NCBI GenBank assembly: GCA_028583415.1
Contig: CM053267.1
Span: forward strand, 57,901,396 to 57,965,395
From: Protea cynaroides
Taxonomy: Eukaryota > Streptophyta > Magnoliopsida > Proteales > Proteaceae
Direction: 5' to 3'
DNA length: 64,000 nt
Shown: piece after piece, positions 23,201 through 34,203 of the stretch
Layout of the letters: each line of letters begins with the position of its first letter
Position numbering within the stretch: the stretch's first letter is position 1
The notes under the pieces: generated by a model
The model's input: only the letters and a program-made list of their open reading frames with translations
Database searches by the model: none
Told to the model about the DNA's origin: nothing
Made by a program: the position numbers and the translations under genes

Positions 23201-26200
23201 TTACCTTCGGCGTGGGTTCCATACCTGGTAGTCCACATTGTCGCCCTTTTGGTACGACGGAATACGCTAGTTGGGTTTACTTTACCCTGCTCGGCTGCGT
23301 CGAGTCCTTTCCCTCAATTAATGGTAGCAATGGGTGACACCTCGCCTGCCGGCCGACCGGTACCTACATTCTCTTCCTCTCCATTCCTCCATTCTACATT
23401 TTACCTAGGTCATAATTGGTAGGGTAAGGGATTTACCGGTAGCCCGAATCTATCGGATCGCCTGTGGCTGGAGTATGTGTCGGTTCTTGCTCGGTGCAGC
23501 ACTCTCCCCTGCTCTCTCCCTTCTTCCCCAAATCAGGTGAATGCGTACTCTCTGAAGGTTAAGAGGGGACTTAATTTGGCTGGGGGCCTCCCTTTAGAGT
23601 GGGACTCTCAGTTAGGAAGGGAGTATGGGGTTATTTGACAAGTGTCGATCCTTGGGGGTCAAGGAAGGAATCTACTCCCCCATACATATAGCAGAAGGTT
23701 AGGGTTGGGTTCTGGGACCCACACGGTTCGTCCATGGGTCCTGGGAATATTCCCCCCACCCCTAGCCCACGGATTGGACAAGTATCAATTCATACGAGGT
23801 TTCTAATGGCTTGTCCGGTCGTAGGGTCCAGTTCCACAAGACAATGATCCATCCTACCGGACAAGGTTTAATTGACCCGTCCAATTTAAATCTTAATCCT
23901 TGATATTCTCACCTGGTTTGACTGAAATCTTACGTTGTCCTCACATCGGTTTCATTTGCGGTGGGTAAACTCGGCACGGAAGGGAAAACCGAGTTAGGCC
24001 GGGTTTTTCGGGTGTGGGTTTTACAACCACTATTGCTGCCACTGCTACTGCTATTGCTCTTACTACTACAACCGCTGCTTCTGCTACTACATTGTTTTCA
24101 GCTGAAGCTTTCACATTCCCCTGCTCTAGCTTGGGGGGGGTTAGCGTAATAAAATTGTAACCGTAAACTTCTTTGACTTAGTTAAAGTAGTGCTAGTTTC
24201 TGAGTTTTGGATTCCTAGTATATGGACTCCTAATTAGTTTATTAGTTTGCTTTATTAGTTTTTTTTTTTACCAATTAATCTTGGTAGTTTTCTTTTCTTA
24301 TTTTGAGTTTACTTTGTCTTTAGTTAGTGACTAGGACTCTAACTTGTAGAGTAGAGCCCTAGATCCTATCTAATAGTTGTTTTATATTTCCTATGAATAT
24401 AAAACTACAAGGAGGAGAGTAGAACCAACTAATTCAATTCTGCTCACAGATCGATTCTTTCCATCTTCTTTTATTTTTCTATTTTGTTACAAAGGTCTTC
24501 TATCTATTAACATGTGGTTGGAGTTACCCTTTGTGGTGACTACCTCTTCCACAAAAAAGTGAAAAAACACATTTCGCAAATCGTAGGTTCTCTCCCATGT
24601 TGTGTGACTTCTTGTAATCATAATTTTAAAGCTCTTAAAAAACGTAACCACAAATGGGATTGAAGTAAGTAGCATGATGTTTTCCTAAAATGATGAGAGA
24701 ACGCACATGGACTATTGTAGTGTAGCTGATATGAGGATGTTGAGATGGATGAGTGGTTCAACTAGAAAAGATAAAATTAGAAATGAACAAATTAGAGTTA
24801 ATTTACGAGTAACTCCGTTGCGAGAAATTCATTTCAGGACATGGACATGTGCAGCGGAGGCCTGTGAATGCTCCCATACTTAGGGGTAATTTTATTCATA
24901 TTGAATGAGCTAAAAGAAACAAGGTAGGCTTAAAATGACTCTAGGAAAAGTGGTGAGGAAGCACATGTATAGCTAGGATTAATAACAAGTATGGCTTTGA
25001 ATGAAATTGATTGGAGAGAAAGGTTTTATGTACCTGACCCCATCTAGTTGGGTTAAGGCAGAGTTGAGTTGAGCTTCCATAGTTAGTTGTGCACTCAGAA
25101 ACCTAAATTTCCCCTTAAACGGGTTACTAGATTTTGACTTAGATAGGTTACTAGATTTCAACACGATTACTAGATTTCAACAAAAAATTACAAATCAATT
25201 TGGTAATTTTGGAAAAATTTCAGTCATTTCAACTCCTTTTGTTGAAAATTAAAGCTTTCACCCCCTTTGCTAAAGGGCTCTAGAACTAAAAGAATAGCTC
25301 CATTTTTTTTTTTTTTTTTTTTTTGCAAAACCCTTTATTTTGCTATTGAATCAAGGCAAGGCTTAAAGATTGACTGTGTGGCATCCACTTCAACATTTGG
25401 GGTTTACTTGAAGCATCATTTAGCCAAATTCTTTCCAAATGTTAAATTTCTCACTTATAAAGCCATTGTGATGGAAATGATGTAGTACATCATGGTGTAC
25501 ACTAACAACCTACCATCCAAAGCCAAACTATCAATTTGGGTGTGTGTTTTTTACACTCTTAAAGGTTCAAACATGTTTATAGATGCTTAATTAGGGTTTT
25601 CCTGAAGTTTCAGGCCAAAATATAGCCATTTGACCACTAAAACAACCAGTTGAAATTTACAGCCGAAAAGACCATATTTTGGCCAAAATTTTGGAATTTA
25701 GCCAAACTACAATTGATTCTTTCTGCTAAGTGCACTACAAGTAAAATGTAGCATCATATTAACAGCATGGTTTTGGCCTTTGCAGACATGACTTTGGTTC
25801 CAGAGTTGGCACAAAAGTTGAAAGAAGTTCCTGTTCATCCATGTTTTGCTCTCATGTTGGCATTCTCTGAACCTTTGTCTTCAGTAAGATATTTGTCATC
25901 AATTTTTAATCCTGAATTAAGTTTGTTTTTTACGCTGCATGTGACAGCTCAAAATGGAAGCACCACTCAGTTGTTATTTGGGCCTCTGGAGTAACCTTCA
26001 TTGTAACAATTGGACCTTACTGTTCAAGTTATCACGTGGCACATGCTTGTTAAGTTGGTAGAGTCTGGGGAATTTCATACCACAAACCTTGGATCAAAAC
26101 CTGTCTTAGACATTTCAACAATTAATGACCACGATTCACCTAAAAAAAGGAATAAGAACAAAAGGTCTTTACTCACACATTTTTGTGGGTTTGCCAAAGA

Positions 26201-29200
26201 AAAATAAAATGTGTTTCCTCATATTTGAAAAAGGAGAAAACCATATCATGTGATCTTTTTAATGTTTCTGACCTGATTTTCTTGTTTTCAGTCTTGGTCA
26301 TCAATTGATTGAACTTATGTACTCTAATAAGCTTCTGCTTGCCAGCTTTTGTCCTTGACCCCCTGAAGTGCTGAAAATCTATAACTTTATTTGGTTTAAT
26401 TATTACTCTCTTGGTCTCTTTTTTTCCCCTGGGTGGGTAATGAGTTTCTTTTTGTTGTTCAGGTACCTGTAAAAGGCTTCTCATTTAAGAACTCTGATGT
26501 TTTAAGCTGGGCTTTCTGTGACAGCAGCAAGCCAGGGCGTCCTGAAATGAGGTACATGCAAATTGCAAGTGGTAGTGCCCTTCAAATGTGTGTATTTGTG
26601 TGATATTATTTCTTCTCATTGCAAATTACTTTAGATGAGGACAAAGATCAAGTTTTCCTGCGTCTGTTATTTATTTGTTTTAAATTGTCACATTTGCAGT
26701 GAGTGTTGGGTGTTGCATTCAACAGCTGAGTATGCAAAGGGTGTCATTTCCCAGACTGGTCTTCAAAAGCCTTCGAATACGACATTGACTAAGGTGGCTG
26801 AAGAATTATTCCAAGAATTTCGAAACACTGGACTTCATATTCCTGTCCCTTTCTTCGTGAAAGCTCACAGATGGTCAGTATTTTCGAACATCCCTTGATT
26901 GTTTGTTACCAAGGCTTCATCTGTTTCAATTGGAAAAAGATTTTCTGGAAATCCACTTTTAGTTATAAAAACTATATCTAATCCTTTGCAATTTTTTCTT
27001 TTTAATAGTACATGACAAGGAAGCACATTTGAGCATGGTTGATGAGGAAAAGAATCAAGTTTTATGATGGGGGATGGTATCCTCCATGGTGGGCATTGTT
27101 TAATAGTAAAATATGAAATCTTACCCTTTTGTTCTTGGAGATTGTTTTCCTACTTTTTCCATTACATTCCCATCAAATATTTTGGCATTGAAACTTATTA
27201 AGCTGAAGCTTATTGATTGAACTTACATACTTTGATAAGCTTCTGCTTAATACCCCATTCTGATCTTGGGCATTGTACTTCACAAGATAAGGAGTTGTAG
27301 TTACAAAGTAAATTGGAGTTCCACATGTCAACATGACAAGGACTCTTATGACTAAAAGGATAAAGAAAAGCAGTCTTATTCTAATAAAGAGAAGCAGTCT
27401 TATACTAATTAAGGAGAAGGAAACTCCACAAAAGATGGTGGAGTTCCAATTACATTAGAAATAAGAAACTAATTCTATGCTACCACCTATCTAATGAGTC
27501 AATATCTGCTGGTTTGACCAAGTCAAACTAGCAACCACTTATCCTCTGACACATATGGAATGGGTTTACGAATGAACCCATAATCTTCTATTCCTATCGT
27601 TGGTTAACACTCATCACCTCCCCCTCAAGCTTGAACATGCTCCAACTTGGAATAATAAGAATAAATATGAACTGCAACACTAGTCTCCGGGTACTAACAC
27701 CAACTCATGAATACCATGCAGTGTAGGTTTTTCCCAAGTAAAGTAGGTAGTAATAGTAGCAGTAGATGTAGCAATAGTAGCAATAGCAGTGGTAGTAGCA
27801 CAGTATAGGTCATTGCATACTAAGTAGTAGCAGTCCAGTATAAGTTATTGCGAATCAAGTATAGTAGTAGCAACACAATATAGGTCACTGCGAACCAAGT
27901 AGTAGTAACAACACAATATAGGTCACTGCGAACCAAGTAGTGCTAGTAGCACAGTATAAAGGTCACTACAAACTAAGTAGTAGTAACAGCAGTGATAACA
28001 GGAACAACAATAGTGGTTGTTGCACACCTAATAGAGAATCATAAACGACTCACAAAACGGCAACCTAGGTGTTTGCTCCGATACCATTTTAAATTTCCAT
28101 CTGAAAAATTCGAACTAATAAGTGGAGGGACTCTTACAAATATAAGGCACCCAATGTTCCAGTCTTTAAGCAATGTGGGACTATTCCCAACAGAAACAAA
28201 TATAGCCCTAGGGAATGCTCTATTTTTCTTCAATGTTTGTCACTGAGATATTCCATGTATGGGGATGTGTTGTGGATTCATGCATCTGAGTTTGGTGCCA
28301 ATGTTTTTGAAACTGAACTGGATAGTGAACCATTAAAGCCAGCAGTGCATTGATGGTGGGGATTGAGTATATCTCTTCAAAGTGTAATGGAATAAGGCTT
28401 CAAGATCTTCTTTTTTAGGCCAATGTGCTTACAGGCATCACTATGATAATGTGGAGCATGTCTCGGAGCTCTTATAACAGTGAAATACACCTGTATACAT
28501 TGGAGTGTTCTACTTTAACATCCAATGCAGTTGTAACTACATAGAATTGGCAAGATGTGTTGGTTTAGGAAAATGCTTTTGGTTCTCTTTTATGTGATTA
28601 GTTTTTTGTTGCTCCAAAGTAGTGGTTCAAGTCTAATATTTGGGTCCTAGTTAGGGCATAACATGGGTCAAGTCCATACAGATCCAACTCTAGGAGAGAT
28701 TTCACTACCATATCTGGGTCCAGGTGAGGTTGGATTAATGATGGAGGGATCCACATCATCCACGATCCAAATGGATCCTAGATATGAGTTGGATTAGGGT
28801 TGGATCTGGATGTTTAGACTTAGACTTAGACTTATCTTCTTCTTTTTTATATCTATGGCACATGTATAGGCATAGCATGTATTGGATGTTAATCAGCTTT
28901 TAATCTTACACTGCTCAACCTCAGATCCGGACCCCAGTTTTCAAGAGTAAAATGTTTGACATCCAAACCCTTTCAAAATGGATTTATGTCAGAATGATTC
29001 TTGCATCAAATCTTGCTCCTTTGTATGCGCTAGTCCTTGTCGTGGTTGGTTACAGTAGTGGTAATTGAGTCACTTTATTTAATTGTAGTTGGAATAGGAT
29101 CCCTAGTCCAAGGGAAGGTATTTCAGTTTCTAAGCCTTGCCTCAATCCAAACTAAATGTGTGTGTGCTCCACTGGAGGATAGTTCTGCTGTTTCAGGCCC

Positions 29201-30106
29201 TATCACTGGAAGTGGTGGGCTTATTTGAGAGAGATGAATGCAGTAGTAAAGGGAGAAGGAGAGCACATAGGGTGAAAACCCCTCTAAACTTTTCTCCTAA
29301 TTCTATTACGATTGGGCTGTTGAGGCCTTTCTTGCAACATCAAGGACTTAATAAGGTGGGTGAGAGTTTGTATTGTTGTCTCTTAATTGGCTCTGGAGGT
29401 TTTGTTTAGTGGTTTTCAGGTTCTTATGTGAGTGGGGTTGCATGAGGTTGGTGCCCTTTGGTTGCCTTTTAAATATTTCTTTAGTCTCTAGACTTGTATC
29501 CTCTCTTTTACCATCTTTTAAAAAAGTTTGTTGAACAAATGTTGAATCATATTCTGGGACTTGCATTGTATGGTTTCCCCAAATATATTTGTTGAAAATA
29601 ATCTTTTCTAGGAAGTCCATAAAACAGAATCAGTCAGTGAAAGAAAGTTTTCACCAACTTGTCTCAGCCACGTCTCTCTCTGTATGTATGGGTGTGGTGC
29701 GTGTCCATGCATGTTTGTGCTTGTTGAACTCTTGTTAGAAACCCACTATTGCTATATGATTAGGATTGATACACCTAGTTGTCTACTATGAATTCAATCT
29801 CCCATGCTTTACTGCTAACACAAACAGAGCCAGTTACAATGTGTAAAGAAATATCTGGACTTTTTTCTTTCTTTAAAAGAACATATAATGTTTGATAGGT
29901 ATTGACATCCTTCAATGGTTTAAATATGTAACAGGGGTAGTGCCTTTCCAGCTGCAGTCATAGCTGCAGAGCAGAAGTGCCTTTGGGATGGGACAAAGAG
30001 GCTGGCTATCTGTGGAGATTTTTGTGTTGGTCCAAATGTAGAAGGTGCAGTTCTTAGTGGCATGAGAGCAGCTGCAAAACTACTAGAGATGTTCAGCTGC
30101 TTGTGA
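16529..30106 (+). CDS. FAD/NAD(P)-binding renalase-like oxidoreductase, nine exons
   Basis: Exons: 16529-16814, 16909-17008, 18530-18710, 19431-19503, 19593-19772, 25786-25883, 26463-26551, 26700-26873, 29935-30106. All introns are GT/AG, and the joined frame encodes 450 residues. The first 85 or so residues are Ser/Lys/Arg-rich with few acids, like a plastid transit peptide. Next come the Rossmann dinucleotide motif (KVAVVGSGISG), then FDSGRGPGGRMSQRR, the FAD-binding signature of this family, then FFDHGAPFFTV. The C-terminus has RWGSAFP and LAICGDFCVGPNVEGAVLSG, the second FAD contact. Family members are flavin oxidoreductases related to renalase; the plant substrate is unknown. The second exon could start at 16915 instead, but that would delete the third Gly of GxGxxG, so 16909 is preferred. 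Introns five and eight are swollen by transposons. Confidence 0.92.
17009..18529. other. Intron 2 of the oxidoreductase gene
   Basis: The 1.5-kb intron contains a GC-richer patch at about 17445-17600 with TTTAGTCCCACATTGGTCGG, a phrase common in LTRs of plant miniature retroelements. I cannot delimit an element. A 104-codon frame at 17645 (containing VKVADAMPGLSLVMKNMSSA) has no family that I recognise and does not join the gene. Confidence 0.4.
20177..20221. repeat. (GA)n microsatellite in intron 5
   Basis: A pure AG dinucleotide run of about 44 bases, preceded by a run of 26 T near 20013-20038. Confidence 0.95.
20222..20894. other. Intron 5, left part
   Basis: No gene or delimited element is seen. 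It contains two loose repeats of CCCACAGCATATYRCTAA near 20440-20490. Confidence 0.4.
20895..21245 (+). repeat. Left LTR of the TRIM
   Basis: The left long terminal repeat begins with TG and is followed directly by the primer-binding site. Confidence 0.8.
21540..24025. mobile_element. Solo LTR of a Gypsy-type retrotransposon, 2.5 kb, nested in the TRIM
   Basis: It starts TGTCACACCCTAGTTTTCGG, a typical plant Gypsy LTR start, and ends GGGTTTTACA. ACTAC precedes it and ACCAC follows it, a 5-bp duplication with one mismatch. Both borders lie inside the ACT/GCT-rich interior of the TRIM, which resumes on the other side. No internal region or second LTR is present, so the internal part was lost by LTR-LTR recombination. 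A 200-codon frame at 22820 and others inside it have no protein domain and are chance. Confidence 0.7.
24139..24491 (+). repeat. Right LTR of the TRIM
   Basis: It matches the left LTR along its whole length at about 85-90% by eye, including CTAATTAGTTTATTAGTTTG and TAATAGTTGTTTT. Confidence 0.8.
24720..25080 (+). mobile_element. RTE-type LINE, 3' fragment, in intron 5
   Basis: Translation gives MLRWMSGSTRKDKIRNEQIR at 24738-24797, a conserved C-terminal signature of plant RTE-like reverse transcriptases. Decayed IDWRERFYVPDP and a GTTGGGTTAAGGC tail end follow. Stops interrupt it. Only the last 350 bp or so are present, as expected of 5'-truncated LINE insertions. A related tail is at 57880. 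Confidence 0.75.
25081..25785. other. Intron 5, right part
   Basis: No gene is seen. It contains a run of 23 T at 25302-25324, and AT-rich sequence up to the AG acceptor before exon 6. Confidence 0.4.
27601..28250 (-). mobile_element. Second TRIM fragment, antisense, in intron 8
   Basis: On the - strand a primer-site-like TGGTATCGGAGC (28075-28086) is followed by an interior with four to five repeats of the phrase ACTTGGTTCGCAGTGACCTA and TATTGTGTTGCTACTACT, the same interior repeats as in the TRIM at 20895. It then reaches a purine-rich CTTGAGGGGGAGGTG and TGTTAACCA, the expected polypurine tract and LTR start. I could not find a matching LTR pair, so the element is incomplete or its LTRs belong to a diverged subfamily. 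Confidence 0.6.
28251..29934. other. Remainder of intron 8
   Basis: No exon is needed here, since exons 8 and 9 join in frame. Open frames of 63-90 codons at 29037-29409 show no family. Long stretches of ordinary complexity suggest older inserted DNA that I cannot classify. Confidence 0.4.
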
Positions 30107-31358
30107 TACTAATTGACCATCACTAATATATTGTGGTATATGCATGTCATGCCCTAGCTGTGGGGGGGGGGGGGGAGAGTGGGTAAAAGGGAATCTCCAT
30201 ACATGCTGATTCCTGGTGTGTGGTGTTTGACGATGAGTACCTGTGTTAGTGATGGAGTTCCTGGATCAATTCATGAAAGTGGCGCTCATGCTGATTATGG
30301 GGGACAAAGAGACTCTTCATAACTTATCTCCTTGTGAACTTGTTTTGACCTGACATTAGAACCATGCATTGCCATTCATGCTCCTATCTGAAACTCAAAT
30401 CCATATATGGTGCATGTGCACCAAATGGTATTATCTAAAACCATAGCATCGTAAATTGTTTGATCAGGAAAACCCAAAAGGATGGTGTATCCTCATCTGG
30501 TTGTGTCCCCTTAATAGGTGGCTCTGAAAAGATATACCCATAGAGTTTCTTGGAGGGAAAAACATAAGAATCCAGGAGGGAGGAAATTAAGAACTCATAT
30601 TTGGATTGTGTAGTTGCCTTTCTGTGCTGGAAAGGAAATAAAAAAAATTCATATTTGGATTCTGTGTAGTTGCTATCATCTGTGCTTGGATACTTATCAA
30701 TCTTAAAAGCGGGCTAATTTCTCAATAGGACTAACACATATTTAAGTCTTGCATCTTCCAGGGAGGCATTGAAATACCCTGTTTTCTGGAGAGGGATACT
30801 GGTAGAGTGGTGGTGTCATTATTTGCAAGCAGGTTTTAATTTTTTAAGGCAAGTAGCAAGCAGGTCCAAGCCCATTAAAGACTGGGCTATTCAGATCCAA
30901 TAGGGAGCACAACTTGGGGCCTATGTCAACCTATAACCCAACATGGATTCAATTTTGATGTACTCAATTGAAAACATACAAGGGTTTTGAAATGAAATTT
31001 AATTCCTATTGATGATGAATTGTCAACCTGTCTACAAAATTTTGGGCTTCAATAAACTGCCACTGCCAGGAAATCTGCAGCCAATTCTTATCCCCTAATT
31101 ACCTAATTGCAGCAATAATAATTTTATTAATAGGCAAAAGCATCTTTAGACTGGCCAATCTAATAAGTTTGTCAAGATGGTTCATCAATTTTAGTCATGT
31201 GGAAGGATGATGTGGTAATTTTGATCATTTAATTTATAGGTATATTCTATATCCAAAAAAAAAAAATTATAGGTATAGGGGTAGATGAGTCATATTTCAA
31301 ATTTCAAGATTTAATTCAATCAAATATTTTCTTATATATTGGTATGTATCTTTGTATA
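30107..31358. other. 3' flank of the oxidoreductase gene
   Basis: The 3' untranslated region should begin here. A run of 12 G lies at 30162-30173. No second gene is supported. No clear polyadenylation signal can be chosen among several AATAAA-like sites. Confidence 0.4.
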
Positions 31359-31484
31359 TTTTTTTTTTTGGGTAGATAGGTCTCAAGGAGAGTTGAACTC
31401 CTAACTTCTAGGTCTCAAGGGAAGTTGAACTCTTAACTTCTTTGAGGGTGTTGGTCTTTATCAATTGAGTTACTACTTCTTGGG
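31359..31484 (-). mobile_element. tRNA-derived SINE-like element
   Basis: On the - strand it reads TAACTCAATTGATAAAG (A-box-like), then GAGTTCAACTTCCC and again GAGTTCAACTCTCC (B-box-like, duplicated about 35 bp apart), and ends in a poly(A), seen as a T run at 31360-31370 on the + strand. This is the layout of a plant SINE with a Pol III promoter. The duplicated B-box segment is unusual. Confidence 0.5.
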
Positions 31485-31711
31485 ATTGAATCCTTCTAGT
31501 TTTCAGTTCATACATGCCCATGCCCTTTTTCGTATTACCCAGATTTTCAGAGTTTTATTTCATACTTGGCAAGCTCTGTTTAAACCGAAACTCAATAAAT
31601 GAATTGGACTTCGGGATCTATTTGTCCACAAAATTTGAATCTCATCCGTTCTGTCATGTGGTAGAGACATGACCATTTTAACAAACTTATCAGATGATTT
31701 GTTTTGAGTAA

Positions 31712-31995
31712 TGCTCTCTTTGGTATAGTTTATATTTATGTTTATGAATTATTTATAATAAATCATTTATGAGAATAATATATGAATCGTTAAAAATAAC
31801 CATTTACTATCACTAGACACAAACTAGTAATAATAGATTATCACAATTATGATAAATACATTCTAATCTATTTGTAGATTTTAGAATATATTAATTTATT
31901 TTAAATATAAATAAATACCATAAATTATACCAAACAACTACATATGTCATAATGCATTATATAATTAATTTTATAATACAAACCAAAAAGAGTCT
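31712..31995. mobile_element. Tourist-like MITE, intact copy
   Basis: It starts TGCTCTCTTTGGTATAG and ends AACCAAAAAGAGTCT, flanked by TAA on each side (31709-31711, 31996-31998). It is AT-rich, 284 bp, with no coding capacity. The TAA duplication and terminus fit PIF/Harbinger-derived MITEs. Confidence 0.8.
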
Positions 31996-32518
31996 TAACC
32001 TTTTATTTATTTTAGAAAACTACCATAATGATAACAGAAAACTATTTATGTAATGCCAATTGTATCTACCAAGTGGCAAAAAAATTGGTTTTGGAACATA
32101 CCCACAAAAAAATTCAGGATGTAGGCTAGGATACCATTGAGTGGGCCACACAATTTTAAAATGCCACCAATTTAGGGATACACTAAAGCATCCATGGCTA
32201 AATCAACCTTCCCCTTTGGAAGAAATAGTAGAATTTCTATTGGAAAAACCTCTCTTGGACCACCAGTACAAGGCATGATGGTGCAAGAGGGATGAAAGAT
32301 ATGATAACATGGCCATCATTATGGGTGCATGCGCATTTGAAGCCCAACAAATACGCAAAGCAATGGTAACAAAAATTCCATTAAAAGAGTGGTCCCTATC
32401 TTTACATGGTCTTGACTCTTGATGATGAAACAAATAAATATTTAACTATTTAAGTAATCCATATCAGATCGATTGATTTGAATCGATCTTGAACATGACC
32501 AATCTAATATGATCGATT
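31996..32518. other. Gene-free stretch
   Basis: Nothing recognisable. Around 32460-32520 a phrase GATCGATT occurs three times, once inverted. Confidence 0.4.
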
Positions 32519-32662
32519 CATATGTGGAGAGCTTGCAGGAATGGAGTTGCAACAAATGCTGATCTTTGGGCTTGGAAAATTCCCATAGATCTTTCTTGCA
32601 AAAGATGTGGAAATCAATCTGAATCTATTGACCACATCTTATTTCATTGCCCTTTCGCCAAG

Positions 32663-32807
32663 CGCTAGAAATCCTCTCTAGCCCGCTAGCCGACCAGCCA
32701 AACATTTGATGGGCTAGGATACATCGGTATGTGTGACGGTGTATCCCATGGCGGTGTATCCCAACCCATCAGATGTTTGACTGGCAAGCTAGAGAGGATT
32801 TCTTTGC
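32663..32807. mobile_element. 145-bp foldback element nested in the LINE
   Basis: Nearly the whole element is a hairpin: AGAAATCCTCTCTAGC at the left pairs with GCTAGAGAGGATTTCT at the right, and CAAACATTTGATGGG pairs with CCCATCAGATGTTTG. It is flanked by perfect 9-bp repeats TTCGCCAAG (32654-32662 and 32808-32816). Removing it and one repeat restores the LINE reading HCPFAK. The 9-bp duplication points to a Mutator-type transposase. Confidence 0.85.
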
Positions 32808-33031
32808 TTCGCCAAGGCTACCTGGTTTGCTTCATCTCTTCTTTTATTATTCCTGATGATCCATCATTTTCTCTCAATGCCTGACTCCAGAATTGGAATG
32901 CTCTGTTTAGGATTCCTAAAGATACAGCTGGGGATGCCTTCAGTCAAGCCTCCTTCCTCTACTGGGAACTATGGAAAGCTAGGAATGAGTTTATCTTTAA
33001 TCATGTTTTTATCCCTCCATATAAAGAGGTT

Positions 33032-33517
33032 ATGAGAGCGGATAGAGCTTGGTTGGAGTTTACGAGTAATCAAATTCCTACCAAATATCTTATTATATCT
33101 CTTGAGTCTCCGAGATGGTGTCCTCCCCCATCCGGTTTTATTAAAATCAATACGGATGCGGCCTTCATTCTAGACAGTTATGTTGGAGGTTTGGGTTTTA
33201 TTTTCAGTGATTGTAAGGCAAAACCGATTCGTGCTTCCTCGGCCTGTTCCCAATCTCTAAGCTCAGCTTTGGATGGAGAGGCTCTGGCCATTAGACTGGC
33301 TCTTGGTTCAGCTATTTTGGATGGCTTCAAAAGAATAGTGGTGAAATCAGATTGCCAAGAAGTCATTCAATGCATGTCAAGATCTATGGAGACCTCTAAT
33401 GTCCTCATCTCCCCTATTATTGTCAACATTATGGATCTTGCTAGAGCTTGTGATGATTGTTGTGTTTTTTCTTTTATTCCTGGGGACGGCAATAATGTAG
33501 CGCATTCCCTAACTTAG
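33032..33517 (+). pseudogene. LINE RNase H domain, open for 161 codons
   Basis: This is an RNase H-like domain of a plant L1-type LINE. Acidic positions are seen in INTDAAF, in DGEALAIRLAL and in VKSDCQEV, and the last conserved block is GDGNNVAHSL. The frame runs intact to a stop codon, but the preceding reverse transcriptase is gone. It is not a host gene. Confidence is high for the family. Confidence 0.8.
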
Positions 33518-33961
33518 GAGACCATGACAATTTCAGGGATGTTTGATCGACTGCTGACCACTTCTTGACTAACTGATCTTTGTATCAATGAGACATTGAT
33601 TTCTTTCTTTACTTCATGTGAATAAAATCTTGATTTACATACAAAATAAAAAAAAAAATTAAAATTTAAAATTAAAATTAAAATTTGAAAGTGGTCATTT
33701 GTTTCTTAACACAACTGTTTTGTGACAGGAGAGGTATATCACAAAGTAATTCTAATGTCACAATTTTATTTCACATGATACAAGGTATCATTGTCTTGGG
33801 GCCTTATGGACACTTAATTTTTATCTACTTCTTTGACAGTTTTAATAAGGTTTCGTTGTCTACTTCAAAGAAAAACTCATCATGAATTGAATTTATCATG
33901 TGTATGTATTTTTAGTTGGCCAGTATCTATTTTTCAATTACGACAATAAAAAACATTTTTT

Positions 33962-34203
33962 GGATTCAAATCGTCTCCTCCCTGAGATTCTGGAGGAGGG
34001 GCGGCGGCCTAGATGGATGACCGACATCTGGCTCTCGGGTGAATCTGAACCATTCATCCAAGTTAACACTCCAGCTGACAAGTTGAGCCAACAGGGGTAT
34101 CGACTCGGATGAATGACTTGGATTCTCCCGAGAACTAGGTATCGACTATCTATCTAGGCCGCTGCCCTCCTTCCGAATCTCAGGGAGGAGACGATGTGAA
34201 TCC
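33962..34203. mobile_element. Foldback MITE, Mutator-like family, copy 2
   Basis: The termini are near-perfect inverted repeats: GGATTCAAATCGTCTCCTCC at the left and GGAGGAGACGATGTGAATCC at the right. Inner arms GGCGGCCTAGATGGATGACC and GCCGCTGCC pair less well. Flanks are ACATTTTTT and ACATCTTCT, a 9-bp duplication with two mismatches. Confidence 0.75.

Larger units (their letters stand above)
20895..24491 (+). mobile_element. TRIM-type miniature LTR retroelement, split by a solo LTR
   Basis: Two direct repeats of about 350 bp, 20895-21245 and 24139-24491, begin TGTTAGCGTAATAAAATT (second copy GG for TG) and end TATTTTGTTAC plus G or A. TAGTATCAGAGC follows the left repeat at once; it is a one-base variant of TGGTATCAGAGC, the initiator-Met tRNA primer site. 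A run of eight G precedes the right repeat, as a polypurine tract. Flanks AAGAT (20890-20894) and AAGGT (24492-24496) make a 5-bp duplication with one mismatch. Removing the nested insertion leaves about 1.1 kb with no room for gag-pol. The interior carries five degenerate repeats of a phrase like ACTTGGTTCACAGTGATCTA. Confidence 0.8.
32519..33690 (+). mobile_element. L1-type LINE, 5'-truncated 3' end
   Basis: It begins in the reverse-transcriptase zinc-binding domain: MWRACRNGVATNADLWAW, then CKRCGNQSESIDHILFHCPF with the Cys-His pattern of that domain. An RNase H domain follows (33110-33514), then a 3' end at an A-rich (AAAATT)n tail from 33646. A foldback MITE at 32663-32807 interrupts it. 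The segment between the MITE and the RNase H domain needs a frame change, so this copy is inactive. Confidence 0.8.

Noticed and set aside
22820..23422. 200-codon open frame on the + strand
   Set aside because: It lies wholly inside the solo LTR, has no recognisable domain, and overlaps another frame of similar quality. It is a chance frame in GC-richer LTR DNA.
20895..24491. Full-length LTR retrotransposon
   Set aside because: No gag, protease, reverse transcriptase or integrase is encoded between the LTRs. Most of the interior is a nested solo LTR.
27750..27990. CRISPR-like or regulatory direct repeat array
   Set aside because: The repeats are degenerate, spaced irregularly, and are the interior repeats of a TRIM-type element in reverse orientation.
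29037..29409. Possible extra exon or gene in intron 8
   Set aside because: Exons 8 and 9 join in frame at a family-conserved place (RWGSAFP). The frames here have no family match.
33032..33517. RNase H frame as a host gene
   Set aside because: It follows a LINE zinc-binding domain in the right order and ends in a LINE-type A-rich tail, so it is part of a retroelement.
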